A DNA stretch of 64,000 nt from Akkermansiaceae bacterium (GCA_030725745.1 JANRFH010000023.1:31015-95014); one strand, 5' to 3'; shown: positions 1-8,835, numbered from the stretch's first letter. Notes: generated by a model not told the origin, from the sequence alone. A program made the numbers and translations.

Positions 1-550
1 CCGTGCAAAACCCGCTGGTCTTCTCAAATATGCCGTTGTGGAGAATCGTCGGGTCGAAGTAATCGTTGCCCGGAACATCGCCCTGGCTACCTGCGAAATT
101 CTGTCCGATTCCTCCAGCTCCATGGATGAAAACTTCGTCGAAACCACGACTTCCCGGTTGATAAGCGTCTTCCTCTCCGAGGTGCCATTTTCCGAAAATA
201 CCGGTCTCGTAGCCGGCCTCTTTGAGTATATCTGCGACAGTTGTTACATTTAGAGCGAGGCGTTCACGCTCTAGGATGGTGTGTGTGACGCCGACTTCGA
301 AGGGATTTTTCCCAGACATCAGTGCAGCTCGTGTTGGTGCACAGGTGGGGCTGACATGGTAGTCGGTAAATCGCGTGCTTTCGCTGTGCAGCTTGTCGAG
401 ATTCGGTGTTTTTAGGAAAGGGTGGCCGTGGCAGGCGAGATCACCGTAGCCTTGGTCATCCGTGATGATGAAAAGGATGTTCGGTTTTTTTTCCGCTGCG
501 GCGGAGGAGATGATGCCCACAAAGGCTAGGAGTAGGGATGTTATCTTCAT
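1..550 (-). CDS. Sulfatase, N-terminal part (gene runs off the left edge)
   Basis: Only the first 183 codons are in the window; the C-terminal part lies beyond position 1. The start at 550 gives a clear signal peptide (about residues 1-19, cleavage near AAA-EKK), so the enzyme is exported. The mature part opens with the family signature PNILFIITDDQGYGDL, whose Asp pair binds calcium, and carries CAPTR at residues 70-74. This CxPxR motif is where the Cys is converted to formylglycine, so this is a Cys-type sulfatase (family S1) removing sulfate esters from polysaccharides or other substrates. GKWHLG follows near residue 120. Marine and soil Verrucomicrobiota often carry many such enzymes. The substrate cannot be told from this part. 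A maturase is needed; the SUMF1-fold protein at 52106 lacks the expected cysteines, so the maturase must be elsewhere. Confidence 0.93.
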   Translation of the reverse strand, partial: MKITSLLLAFVGIISSAAAEKKPNILFIITDDQGYGDLACHGHPFLKTPNLDKLHSESTRFTDYHVSPTCAPTRAALMSGKNPFEVGVTHTILERERLALNVTTVADILKEAGYETGIFGKWHLGEEDAYQPGSRGFDEVFIHGAGGIGQNFAGSQGDVPGNDYFDPTILHNGIFEKTSGFCT

Positions 551-641
551 GCTAATGGCTGGCGCTAATAGGGCGAAAAGTATGGTGATTTACGTTGTGC
601 AACGAGTGGATTGTTTCAATCCGCAGCCCGAAACCGAAATT

Positions 642-657
642 CTACAAGAACTTGTAG
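642..657 (-). terminator. Small hairpin after the response regulator gene
   Basis: A palindrome CTACAAG-AA-CTTGTAG lies immediately after the stop codon at 659, on the exit side of the two-component operon. It can form a 6-bp stem with a 4-nt loop, but it has no strong U run on the minus strand. It may be a weak terminator or a binding site; the remaining bases up to the sulfatase start at 550 show nothing else. Confidence 0.3.
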
Positions 658-658
658 T

Positions 659-1324
659 TCACTTCAACAAGCCGAGGCGGAAGGCCTTGGCGACGGCGCC
701 GGTTGTCGAGCGGGTGCCGAGTTTCGTGAACAGGCCTCGCAGGTGGTAGTCCACAGTTACAGTGGCGATGCATAGTTTTACGCCGATCTCCGTGCGGCTG
801 CACCCATCAGCTAAAGAGCTGAGGATTTCAGCCTCTCGTTCGCTTAAAGCGAGGTCATCGTCCGCATTTGGCGGGCTAATGCGCAACGAGTCTAGGACGA
901 AGGGTGTGACCGTGCTGCTGAGTGGCACTCCTCCTCCCACCACTTCGTGGATGTGTGTGACGATGCTTTCGAGCGATTCGCTTTTCAATAGATATCCGGC
1001 AGCTCCTGCACGCAAAGCATCAAACACGGTTCTGCGCTGTCCGGAGACTGTCAGGACGATGCATTGTATGGCGGGAAACCTCTTTCTAATCTCGTAGATC
1101 GCTTCAATTCCCTGCTTTTCAGGTAGATTCAGATCGATCATCACGATATTAGGCACTTCGCCTTTATCTAGCATCAAGGCGGCCTCTTCGAAGCTGCAGA
1201 AATGATGGTTGCAGCGTATCGACGTATCCAGATTGAGCTCTTCCGCAAGCTGCTCACCGTAATCGAGGTTGTCCTCGATGATCCAGATGGTGACTGGCTT
1301 GGAATTGATTTCTGTTCGGCTCAT
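659..1324 (-). CDS. LuxR/NarL-type response regulator
   Basis: This 221-residue DNA-binding response regulator is the output half of a two-component system. The receiver domain has the acidic pair E17/D18, the phospho-acceptor D64 (IVMIDLNLPEKQG), T92 and K114 (YLLKS). The C-terminal LuxR-type helix-turn-helix (about residues 155-221) starts with LSEREAEILSSLADG and ends with the recognition-helix region around VTVDYHLRGLFTKLG. An in-frame extension upstream to 1396 exists, but the ATG at 1324 lies just 4 nt after the kinase stop and begins directly before the receiver fold, so I take 1324 as the start. The tight spacing with the kinase at 1329 implies one transcript and a cognate pair. The target genes are unknown. 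Confidence 0.93.
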   Translation of the reverse strand: MSRTEINSKPVTIWIIEDNLDYGEQLAEELNLDTSIRCNHHFCSFEEAALMLDKGEVPNIVMIDLNLPEKQGIEAIYEIRKRFPAIQCIVLTVSGQRRTVFDALRAGAAGYLLKSESLESIVTHIHEVVGGGVPLSSTVTPFVLDSLRISPPNADDDLALSEREAEILSSLADGCSRTEIGVKLCIATVTVDYHLRGLFTKLGTRSTTGAVAKAFRLGLLK

Positions 1325-1328
1325 TCGA

Positions 1329-3392
1329 TTAAATGGGAATTGATAACTCAAGTGTGGTACCTTTGCCGGGCTCCGACTGCAAATCGTATTTTGCATGCAG
1401 ACGCTCGATCCTGCGCTTCATGCTGATTAGGCCGAGGTGCGGGAGATTGTCCTGAATTTTCGAGACTTCCTCGAGATCGAAGCCTTTGCCATTGTCTGAA
1501 ATGGTAAGTTCTAGCTGCCCCCTGCGCCACCCGAAGGTTACGTGGATTTCGCTGGCCTGGGAATGTTTGACCGCGTTGTTCAACGCCTCACGGAAGATCA
1601 TAAGTAGATCTCTCTTGAACATCACCTTCAGTTTCCGATCGGGGATATCATTGAGGGGTGTGCACTCTAGGTGCAGGAGATCTTCGGGAACATAGAGCTC
1701 TGCCATGTGCATCAGCTTGCTAAGCATTTGCCTGAGGCTATCTGTATCGCTGTTGGTAAACCAGAGGACGTCTTGAAAAGCATTTTGCATGTTGCCAAGA
1801 ATGGAATCGATTTTCACACACCTCTCGTGGATTTCTGGTTGATCAGAGATTCTACGCAGCCGCCTCATCGCGAGAGAGACGGCACTCATAGAACTGCCGA
1901 TGTCATCATGGAGGTCGGAGCTAATCTGTCTGCGCAATAGAAACGCATGTTTCCTGCGTTGGGAGACTGAGTATGCCGTCACCCAGACGGCTGCGACAAT
2001 GACGATAGCTAGGGCTACCCATCCCCAGAACCACCAGATGGCTGACCAGCGCGCTTCCAAGCGTGCAGCCAGTGCTTGCTTTTCTTCTAGCTGAAGTCTG
2101 AGGACGTCCCGCTCGCCGACCTGCTTGATCCAGTCTAAGAAAAACATCACAGGGCGTCCTGCTGCTTTTTGGTCGATGAGGGATTTTAACTTTTTGTCTG
2201 AAATGGTCGGGCCCTCCACCAAGCGTATGCTTTTCACCGTGTGCGACTTCTTTTTATATCTGGGGATCAATTCACCCAAGGAGATAACCGCATTATCCCC
2301 ATTGTCTGAGAACCCTGAGAACGTGAGCTCTACCCATCGGACGTTATGCACGGTTTTACGCAGACGCAGGGCGTTTTGCCCCGGTTTTACATGATTTTGC
2401 TCCTCCCATTCTGTCTGTTGCCCGTACGATCCATCGGTATTTTCACGATAGGCATTGATCGATATATCACTGGGAAAGCCGAAACCGGGTATCAGGATAC
2501 CCTCCGAATAGGCGGCAGGTATCAGGATCATTTCGTGCAAAAGTTTGTTTTCTCCGAGATCCAGCTCAACCGTGATCTCCGGGTGGATTTTTGAATCAAA
2601 TTCTATAGAGAAATCTGTCTTCTCGGAGGGCGTGTCTTTTCCGTTTTTAGAGGCTCCGAGTGGCAGTCCTAGGCTAGTTTTCTGGTCGACGAGAAATTCT
2701 TTGCTCCAATAGGGCAGGGACTCGAATTCGGAACTCACGGTAATGCCCATCGCATGGCTGATGTCGTTATCGGCTACGCAATAGAACTCGTCCAAGGCGA
2801 AGAGCTCGCGCCCACCATCCATCGCACCACGGAAAACCTCCATCCTTATCGTCCCTGTATAGGGCTGGGGAATATCGACAATGAGTGGCATCCTGCCTAG
2901 CACCGGACAATCTTCATCCATCCACTCCGCGAAGGGGGCGACACTGCCATCGGGATACACTTTCAAAAGGCGGAAGCGTTTCGGGAAACCATAATTGCGC
3001 TCACCTTCGAAGCGCCTCTCCGCTGCGGGCACCAAGATGGCCTGGCCGATTGGTGCTTTCGGGAGATATTCGATATCGACAGTCCACCGAGGTGTTTCTG
3101 GCAGCTTGTCGAGTGCGGGAAGATATCCTCCGTGATAGCCGTAGGCCTCAAATTGCTGGATTGGTTCAGCTTCGGGTAATTTTGCCAATTGCTTTTGAAT
3201 TTCGTCTACCTCCGTATTCAAGGAGTCGAGCACATTGGGGATTTGATGCCAGACCACCCCATCCGTTTCAGGGGGAAGCTCTTCTGCGCAGGTTACTAGA
3301 GTGGCAGCCAAGAATACAGACGCCAGCGTGATTTGAACGCTAGTTGGGAAGATGACAGAGGAGAGACGAAAAGATGGCTGTGAGCTCAACAT
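1329..3392 (-). CDS. Membrane sensor histidine kinase (HisKA_3 type) with large extracytoplasmic sensor
   Basis: The kinase is about 687 residues from the chosen ATG at 3392, which precedes a hydrophobic export signal ending near TLVTC-AEEL; a longer frame to 3467 adds a Cys-rich stretch that does not look like a signal. Two beta-rich stretches in the sensor part (around WTVDIEYLP and VELDLGENKLLHEMILIPAAY) resemble galactose-binding/discoidin-like sandwiches, which is a tentative call. A coiled stretch precedes one transmembrane helix (WFWGWVALAIVIVAAVWV). The phospho-acceptor His is in SDLHDDIGSSMSAV, typical of HisKA_3, and the ATPase domain shows REALNNAVKHS (N box), SDNGKGFD (G1) and a final GKGTTLELSIPI. 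It is paired with the regulator at 659. A sugar or polysaccharide signal is plausible but unproven. Confidence 0.9.
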   Translation of the reverse strand: MLSSQPSFRLSSVIFPTSVQITLASVFLAATLVTCAEELPPETDGVVWHQIPNVLDSLNTEVDEIQKQLAKLPEAEPIQQFEAYGYHGGYLPALDKLPETPRWTVDIEYLPKAPIGQAILVPAAERRFEGERNYGFPKRFRLLKVYPDGSVAPFAEWMDEDCPVLGRMPLIVDIPQPYTGTIRMEVFRGAMDGGRELFALDEFYCVADNDISHAMGITVSSEFESLPYWSKEFLVDQKTSLGLPLGASKNGKDTPSEKTDFSIEFDSKIHPEITVELDLGENKLLHEMILIPAAYSEGILIPGFGFPSDISINAYRENTDGSYGQQTEWEEQNHVKPGQNALRLRKTVHNVRWVELTFSGFSDNGDNAVISLGELIPRYKKKSHTVKSIRLVEGPTISDKKLKSLIDQKAAGRPVMFFLDWIKQVGERDVLRLQLEEKQALAARLEARWSAIWWFWGWVALAIVIVAAVWVTAYSVSQRRKHAFLLRRQISSDLHDDIGSSMSAVSLAMRRLRRISDQPEIHERCVKIDSILGNMQNAFQDVLWFTNSDTDSLRQMLSKLMHMAELYVPEDLLHLECTPLNDIPDRKLKVMFKRDLLMIFREALNNAVKHSQASEIHVTFGWRRGQLELTISDNGKGFDLEEVSKIQDNLPHLGLISMKRRIERLHAKYDLQSEPGKGTTLELSIPI

Positions 3393-3617
3393 TTGGGAGG
3401 GGTTTTCGTGGTTTCTACATTGGAATACCCCACAAATAGGGCATGCAGCATTGGTTATTCTACTCACTGGAGCCGATCGAGCGAGAGTATATTCGCTGAT
3501 TGGCGGGTAACTTATTAGAATCCATTGGAATAAGTATCCAAGAAGGGCTTCATATTACGGAGGTTGCATTGGTGCAGATTTTGCTGTATCCCCCTGCACC
3601 CCAAAAGATACGTGCCC

Positions 3618-4262
3618 ATGACATTTAAAAACATCAGCCAGCTTTGCCTTATCGGCCTATTCGCATTTCTTGCGAGTTGCGCCACGAAAAAAATCGACCC
3701 GGAACTTTCGAAAACGGATCCGGAATACAAGAATCCTTTTGAAGAAGGGACTTACGAGCACTTCACCGCAGAAAAGGACTATCCCAAGACCTACGACACT
3801 TGGACGAATGTTCAGCTTCTGCCTCAGACCAATTCCTCAAATTCCTGGGTGAAGGTCAGCCTTAAGTTGCAGCGCGCCTTCCTCATGAACGGGGATCAGA
3901 TCGTCATCGATTACCCTATCTGCTCCGGGATAGCTAGCCGCCCGACACCTCCCGGCGACTACAAGGTTCTTGAGAAAATTGTTAATAAGCGTTCGAACCT
4001 ATACGGCAAAATCTATGATGCCGATGGCGTATGTGTGAATAGCGACGCCGATACGAAGTCCGATGTCGTTCCCGAAGGTGGTAAATTCGTAGGAGCATCC
4101 ATGAGCTACTGGATGCGCCTCACCAACGATGGCGTAGGCCACCACATCGGCAATGTGCGCCGCTACCCCGCCTCCCACGCCTGCATCCGCGGGCCGAGCA
4201 AGACAATGCCTATCGTTTACTCCAAGATGGCGGTGGGCTCGCGCATTCTTGTTGAGCGTTGA
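3618..4262 (+). CDS. L,D-transpeptidase (YkuD domain) lipoprotein
   Basis: The 214-residue protein starts at the ATG at 3618, giving a lipoprotein signal with lipobox LAS-C21; upstream in-frame codons back to 3564 do not look like a signal. The YkuD catalytic core is at the C-terminus with H176 (HHIGN) and the nucleophile C189 in SHACIRGP; the usual SHGC motif has Ala in place of Gly. The TPPGDYKV segment is typical of the fold. Such enzymes form 3-3 cross-links in peptidoglycan or attach outer-membrane proteins to it. The gene diverges from the histidine kinase, and a strong bidirectional hairpin follows it at 4276. Confidence 0.88.
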   Translation: MTFKNISQLCLIGLFAFLASCATKKIDPELSKTDPEYKNPFEEGTYEHFTAEKDYPKTYDTWTNVQLLPQTNSSNSWVKVSLKLQRAFLMNGDQIVIDYPICSGIASRPTPPGDYKVLEKIVNKRSNLYGKIYDADGVCVNSDADTKSDVVPEGGKFVGASMSYWMRLTNDGVGHHIGNVRRYPASHACIRGPSKTMPIVYSKMAVGSRILVER

Positions 4263-4275
4263 TTAATATTTTCCT

Positions 4276-4318
4276 AATAAAAAAGCCCGCAGGAGATCAT
4301 CCAGCGGGCTTTTTTATT
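4276..4318. terminator. Bidirectional rho-independent terminator
   Basis: A perfect 15-bp inverted repeat (4276-4290 and 4304-4318) with a 13-nt loop has a GC core GCCCGC/GCGGGC flanked by A6 and T6 tracts. It therefore works as an intrinsic terminator in both directions. It lies between the convergent transpeptidase gene (stop 4262) and the b562-like gene (stop 4339). Confidence 0.92.
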
Positions 4319-4338
4319 CGAGAGGGGTGGGGGAAGGT

Positions 4339-4749
4339 TTATTCCTCCACGTATTTGTCGTGGCCGGTCTTTTTGCTTTCGCGCAGCGCAGTGACACCTT
4401 CGGCGACCTTTTCCATGTCGCCATCGAGGAAGGCGAGTTCGATTGAAGCGAGGGTTGAGATGAGTTGCCCCATCATTTCGCGATATTTTGCGGCTGCTTT
4501 CGCTTTGTCCGGGCCGTCGGGCATGTCGGTCACCATTTCCGGGAGAAGTGAGATGGCCTTGATCATAGCGTCCTGAGCCTCGCGGGTAAGTGCGGCTCCT
4601 TTTTCGGGATCCTCCTCGCGGCGGAAGGCCTTGTAGGCGTCGTTCATGATCTCCATCTGCTCGCCAAGGGGCGTATCTTCGTCGGCAGTTGCTGGCTGAA
4701 TGAACATCGCGGAAGCAGCGATGGCGGGTAGGAAGTATTTCAATTTCAT
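4339..4749 (-). CDS. Cytochrome b562-family periplasmic protein
   Basis: The 136-residue protein has a signal peptide (about residues 1-22, ending PATA). The mature part is highly charged and helical, as expected for a four-helix bundle. The start of helix 1, GEQMEIMNDAYKAF, resembles the E. coli cytochrome b562 segment DNMETLNDNLKVI, and the last helix ends KTGHDKYVEE, resembling NAYHQKYR. The two haem ligands of that family, Met in helix 1 and His in helix 4, would be M32 and H130, 98 residues apart compared with 95 in E. coli. The protein would then bind b-type haem non-covalently in the periplasm. Related bundles (CpxP/Spy) lack this Met/His pair. The family call rests on these patterns only. 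Confidence 0.65.
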   Translation of the reverse strand: MKLKYFLPAIAASAMFIQPATADEDTPLGEQMEIMNDAYKAFRREEDPEKGAALTREAQDAMIKAISLLPEMVTDMPDGPDKAKAAAKYREMMGQLISTLASIELAFLDGDMEKVAEGVTALRESKKTGHDKYVEE

Positions 4750-4891
4750 GATGTCGTAATTAAAATGAGCTTCACGGGAAGTCCAAGGGAAAAGGAAGGC
4801 ATCTCCATTAGAAATTTTTAACTACAATGTCCTCTGCGCTCCCATTGCGGTTAAATACCTCTGCAATCGGCTCTTTCGGTTCAAATGTAGG

Positions 4892-7267
4892 ATGTCCAAA
4901 TGGGAAAAGCAGCAGCCATCCATTTCTCGGAAAATGGCTTCTAAGCCGCCGTTTCCCGCCTACATTCGCAGTGTGGACGCAGAGGAAAACGATTCCCCGG
5001 AGAAGCCCTTATCACGGCGATGGAGGCTTCTTCTCAAGGCGCTTATTGTAATGATCCTACTTGGCGCCTTCGGGTGGTTTGTCCTGCCTTGGTTCTTCCC
5101 TATACCGGAGTCCCTCACTCAGAGCCCCGTCGCCTCGCCCGTCCTTCTAGATCGCCATGGCGCGCCGATCCGTTACCTGACTTCGTCGGACTTTTCGCGC
5201 TCCGCCCCGGCGCAGCTTTCGGAAATTCCCGCCCGGCTCATCGATTCCACACTCGCTGCGGAGGATAAGCGCTTCTATCAGCACCACGGCATCGATGTCT
5301 TCGCCACCGCTCGCTCTGCCTGGGATTTCCTCCGCTACAGGCGTGCTGTTTCCGGAGCTTCCACCGTCACCCAACAGCTGGCCAAGCTCTCTCGACCTCC
5401 CTCCGAACGTAATCTCACCGCGAAATTCTTCGAGGCCATGCTCGCACGCAGGTTGGAAATGACATGGGACAAAGACCGCATCCTTGAGGCATACTTCGCC
5501 CGCTTGGAATATGGAAATCTCCGCACCGGCCCGGTCGAGGCCGCGCGATTCTATTTTCAGAAACCCCTCGGCGACCTATCTCTCGGTGAGTGTTCCCTTC
5601 TCGCCGGGCTGCCACAGGCTCCCTCCCGCCTGAACCCTGTCCGCCATCCCGAGCGTGCGTTAAAACGCCGCGCTTTCGTTCTGGATCGACTTGCCGTGAC
5701 CGGGAAATACAAGGAAGCCGCCATCGAGCTAGCACGCGCCGAGCCGATCACCCTCCGCCCCCTGCGTGAAACTGCCTCTGCTCCGTGGCTAAGCCGTGTG
5801 GATCAAGATGCCGCCCGCATGCGCTCCACTCTCGATCTCTCGCTCCAGCAGGACATCGAGCAGATCGTCCGCGAGGAGACCGCGAAACTCAAATCCGCCA
5901 ACCTCCGCCACGCTGCAGTCGTCGTCATTGACAATGCCACCGGCGACATCCTCGCCATGGTCTCCTCCGCAGATTGGAATGACTCGCGCGGTGGCCAGAT
6001 CCACGGCGCACTCACCCCCCGTTCTCCTGGATCGACACTGAAGCCTTTTACCTACGCTCTAGGCTTCCGCCACCTCGGGCACCTGCCCTCCACGGTCATC
6101 GCCGATGTGCCGCTGCGCCTCCGCACCGAGCAAGGACTGCAGCTACCGGAAAACTACGACCGCACCTACCGCGGCCCGGTCACCATCCGCACCGCGCTCG
6201 CCTGCTCGCTGAACATCCCCGCACTCCGCGAAATGGAATCGCTCGGCGGTGAGGAAAAGCTCCGAGATTTCCTCGGAGAGCTAGGCATCTCCACCCTCAC
6301 CGAAGATCCCGGCCACTACGGCCTCGGTCTCACACTCGGCAACGCCCCTGTGAAACTCCTAGAACTCACCAACGCCTACGCCTGCCTCTCGCGCATGGGC
6401 GGCTTCCTCCCCACAAGACTTTTCATGGATGAGCAAACACCTGTGGAAAAACCTCTGCTCGATCCCACCAATGCCTGGCTCATCGCCGACATCCTCTCGG
6501 ACAAGGATGCCCGCGCCCCAGCCTTCTCCTCCGGCGGGCCGCTCGACCTGCCCTTCCGCTGCGCGGTGAAAACCGGCACCTCCTCGGATTTTCGCGATAA
6601 CTGGTGCATCGGCTTCACACCGGAATTCACCGTGGGAGTTTGGGGAGGAAATTTTGAGAACCGCCCCATGGAAAATATCTCCGGCGTCTCTGGCGCTGGC
6701 CCGATCTTTCACCGATCTTTGGTGCGCGCCCATAGAGGCAAGCCCGCCTCTTGGTATTTAGAGCCGGAGGGTATGAAGAATATCAGCATCGACCCGTGCA
6801 CAGGAAGAGACCTCCGATCAATAGCTCCCATCAGCAACACAAGTCTCATACTGGAGAGAGTCATCTCAGAAAAAGTCCCCATCTCTCGCCCCATTCCTCT
6901 TGCCCGCCCCACCGACTACGATGAAAAGGGTCGCGCCCTCCTCGATGCCACCTACCGAGAGTGGTATGGCAGCAAGCACAATCGCCGCCGCAACGAACTT
7001 GCCCTCGACGAGGACTCCATCAACGCCGTGTCTTTGGAAATCGAGCGTCCGCGCGATGGCTCAACCATCCTCCTAGATCCAGAAATGCCCGGCAGCGGCG
7101 GCCTAAAACTCCTCAGCAACCTACCCGAGTTTACCACCTGGTCTTGCGACTCACTTGAGATCAGCGGCGACACCGCCTCTCTCACACCAGGCACCCACGT
7201 CATCACCGCCACCGACACCCGCGATGGCAGTGAACACACGGTCAGCATCGAGGTGAAATCCCTCTGA
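4892..7267 (+). CDS. pbpC: Penicillin-binding protein 1C (bifunctional glycosyltransferase/transpeptidase)
   Basis: The 791-residue class A penicillin-binding protein has a short cytoplasmic N-terminus and one transmembrane segment (about residues 45-68). The GT51 transglycosylase domain shows the catalytic Glu at about 124 (AAEDKRFYQHHG) and GASTVTQQ. The transpeptidase domain shows the acylated Ser near 381 (SPGSTLKPF), the SxN motif (SLN in ACSLNIPAL) and KTG near 560 (AVKTGTSSDF). A C-terminal Ig-like domain of about 100 residues matches the PBP1C C-terminal domain; ATDTRDGSEHTVSIEV is typical. The enzyme polymerises and cross-links peptidoglycan. No alpha-2-macroglobulin gene, the usual partner of pbpC in proteobacteria, is adjacent. 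Confidence 0.93.
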   Translation: MSKWEKQQPSISRKMASKPPFPAYIRSVDAEENDSPEKPLSRRWRLLLKALIVMILLGAFGWFVLPWFFPIPESLTQSPVASPVLLDRHGAPIRYLTSSDFSRSAPAQLSEIPARLIDSTLAAEDKRFYQHHGIDVFATARSAWDFLRYRRAVSGASTVTQQLAKLSRPPSERNLTAKFFEAMLARRLEMTWDKDRILEAYFARLEYGNLRTGPVEAARFYFQKPLGDLSLGECSLLAGLPQAPSRLNPVRHPERALKRRAFVLDRLAVTGKYKEAAIELARAEPITLRPLRETASAPWLSRVDQDAARMRSTLDLSLQQDIEQIVREETAKLKSANLRHAAVVVIDNATGDILAMVSSADWNDSRGGQIHGALTPRSPGSTLKPFTYALGFRHLGHLPSTVIADVPLRLRTEQGLQLPENYDRTYRGPVTIRTALACSLNIPALREMESLGGEEKLRDFLGELGISTLTEDPGHYGLGLTLGNAPVKLLELTNAYACLSRMGGFLPTRLFMDEQTPVEKPLLDPTNAWLIADILSDKDARAPAFSSGGPLDLPFRCAVKTGTSSDFRDNWCIGFTPEFTVGVWGGNFENRPMENISGVSGAGPIFHRSLVRAHRGKPASWYLEPEGMKNISIDPCTGRDLRSIAPISNTSLILERVISEKVPISRPIPLARPTDYDEKGRALLDATYREWYGSKHNRRRNELALDEDSINAVSLEIERPRDGSTILLDPEMPGSGGLKLLSNLPEFTTWSCDSLEISGDTASLTPGTHVITATDTRDGSEHTVSIEVKSL

Positions 7268-7336
7268 GCACATCGGCCTAATGGCTGATTTTGGAAATTT
7301 TGGTTTGTTCCGGGTCTTGCTCCCTCTCCTCCCATA

Positions 7337-7450
7337 TTCCTCCTTCTCTCCTTTTGGAAAATAGCCGGAAAGTGGTGATAATGGTCGATAGAGGGTGCGG
7401 GCTTTTTCTTTACGGGGAGGGTGGGAGGAAGATGGGAGAAGAAGGAGGAA
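7337..7450. repeat. Imperfect inverted repeat in the 7268-7559 spacer
   Basis: This 292-nt spacer holds no gene I can support. It contains TTCCTCCTTCTCTCC at 7337-7351 and the near-complement GGGAGAAGAAGGAGGAA at 7434-7450, so the arms could pair with small gaps. The style resembles the palindromic intergenic element at 39483-39591. Function is unknown. Confidence 0.4.
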
Positions 7451-7559
7451 GACTTGGGTTGGTGGTTTATTAGTCACTGCTCAAATCAGGACAGCACGGA
7501 GCGCCATGCCTACCTCTTTGATCACTTGCACACCCGCAATCTTCGCCGAGACTCTGCCC

Positions 7560-8024
7560 ATGATCCATACCCTCGCCCAAGAGCAGTTCCTCCCCATCAC
7601 ACTCACTGAAGCATGGGATTTCTTTTCAAGCCCGCGCAACCTCGACGAGATCACGCCCGACGACCTCGGCTTCAAGATCGTCTATCAGCCCGGCGAGAAA
7701 ATGTATGAAGGCCAGATCATCGAATACCGCGTCATGATCCTCCCCGGCATCTGGCTCCCGTGGGTCACCGAAATCAAAGCCGTTGAAGAAGGGAAATCTT
7801 TTTTCGATGAACAACGCTTCGGCCCCTACAAATTCTGGCACCACATGCACAGCTTCGAGGAAAAAGACGGCGGTGTTCTCATGAAAGACCTCGTCCACTA
7901 CGCCCTGCCACTCTGGCCGTTCGGCGAGATCGGCCACGGGATTTTCGTCCGCCCGAAGCTAGAGAAAATCTTCGGCTTCAGGAAAGAGGTGCTCGAAAAG
8001 CGCTTCGGCAAGCGACCTGAATAG
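7560..8024 (+). CDS. SRPBCC (START-like) family protein
   Basis: The protein has 154 residues from the ATG at 7560; in-frame upstream codons from 7395 encode a basic, low-complexity stretch and are probably not translated. The sequence fits the SRPBCC/polyketide-cyclase-like ligand-binding fold: an N-terminal strand and helix (EQFLPITLTEAWDFFSSPRNLDEITPDDLGF), a central sheet with a conserved WVTEI and FDEQRFGPYKFWHH, and a long C-terminal helix. Close relatives in many bacteria are small cytosolic proteins annotated only by fold. No ligand can be named. It stands alone, followed by a palindromic repeat. Confidence 0.8.
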   Translation: MIHTLAQEQFLPITLTEAWDFFSSPRNLDEITPDDLGFKIVYQPGEKMYEGQIIEYRVMILPGIWLPWVTEIKAVEEGKSFFDEQRFGPYKFWHHMHSFEEKDGGVLMKDLVHYALPLWPFGEIGHGIFVRPKLEKIFGFRKEVLEKRFGKRPE

Positions 8025-8048
8025 TGCTTCTGCATGGGAATTTTTTTT

Positions 8049-8142
8049 AACCGCAGATGACACAGATGGACACAGATCGAAATGCAGGGAAGACTGAGGC
8101 ACCACATCCTCTTCCATCCGTGTATTCCTTGCTATCTGTGGT
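8049..8142. repeat. Palindromic intergenic repeat (AACCGCAGATGACACAGAT type)
   Basis: The left arm at 8049-8077 (AACCGCAGATGACACAGAT and on) and the right arm at 8115-8142 (ending GCTATCTGTGGTT) are imperfect inverted copies flanking a spacer of about 37 nt. The same style occurs at 40191-40279 and, as a single arm, at 56764-56793. Such repeats are widespread in environmental bacteria and are non-coding. Confidence 0.7.
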
Positions 8143-8189
8143 TCAGCTCTTATTGACCAAGATGGACAGGGTGTTCCTGAAACGGGCGC

Positions 8190-8312
8190 TCATTCGATGC
8201 CGCTGCTCGAAGTCGGCGGTGCTATCAGGGCTGGATTGTCTTCTGCATTTGCTACAACTGGGCACCACAGGAACGCCGTTGCGAGTATAAGGTTGAAAAT
8301 TCTTTTTTTCAT
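8190..8312 (-). CDS. Small putative secreted peptide (40 aa)
   Basis: From the ATG at 8312 a 40-residue product would carry a clear signal peptide (MKKRIFNLILATAFL, cleavage near ANA-EDN) and only about 17 mature residues ending SSSGIE. It starts 31 nt after the stop of the DUF2007 gene and would share its transcript. I do not recognise it. It could be a real small exported peptide or the remnant of a longer secreted protein that lost its 3' end. No frame continues the sequence past the stop. Confidence 0.4.
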   Translation of the reverse strand: MKKRIFNLILATAFLWCPVVANAEDNPALIAPPTSSSGIE

Positions 8313-8343
8313 AAGGGGATGGTTGATGAAATTCATCCGTCGA

Positions 8344-8661
8344 TCACTCTTGCGTGAGGGGCGACTGGCAGTTCCAGCAGGCGCCGAAGTTTCCGGGCGA
8401 GGTTTCACCGCAATTCGGGCATGTGATTTCGGTGCCGGAGAGTTTCTCGGTTTCTTCGAGGTGCTCTTTGATGAGGGCGTAGGCGCGGTCATAGTCTTCG
8501 GAGTGAACGACACAGAGGGCAGGAAAGAAATCGGGGATGGAGACGCCCTCGGTGGTCGAGAGATTTTCGTTTTTGATGAAGGTGGGGATTTCCGCAGCTT
8601 CTAGAAGAGATTGGTAGAAGGTGACTTTCGTGAGATCGCGTTCGCGGAAGAGTTCTTTCAT
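8344..8661 (-). CDS. DUF2007 / zinc-ribbon small protein
   Basis: The 105-residue protein starts at the ATG at 8661; an in-frame extension to 8820 overlaps the promoter region of the divergent gene and is unlikely. The N-terminal about 75 residues (VTFYQSLLEAAEIPTFIKNE, then a Cys-containing beta strand and AYALIKEHLEE) match the DUF2007 fold, a GlnB-like ferredoxin-type domain described as a putative signal-transducing protein. The C-terminus is a zinc ribbon with CPNC and CWNC pairs. Function is unknown; it is probably cytosolic. Confidence 0.8.
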   Translation of the reverse strand: MKELFRERDLTKVTFYQSLLEAAEIPTFIKNENLSTTEGVSIPDFFPALCVVHSEDYDRAYALIKEHLEETEKLSGTEITCPNCGETSPGNFGACWNCQSPLTQE

Positions 8662-8835
8662 GGGGGATAGTGATTGATTCTGAGGTTCGGTTCGTATGGT
8701 GAAGAAGCAAGGGTTAGATGAAAAGGCAAGGGTGCACGTATCGCCGAGAAATCTTGTTATTAGGGTTCGAAATGAAAGGATGTCCTTTTCCAAGCCGTCT
8801 ATACTCTTCACTGTCAGCACTTAGAAATACCCGTT

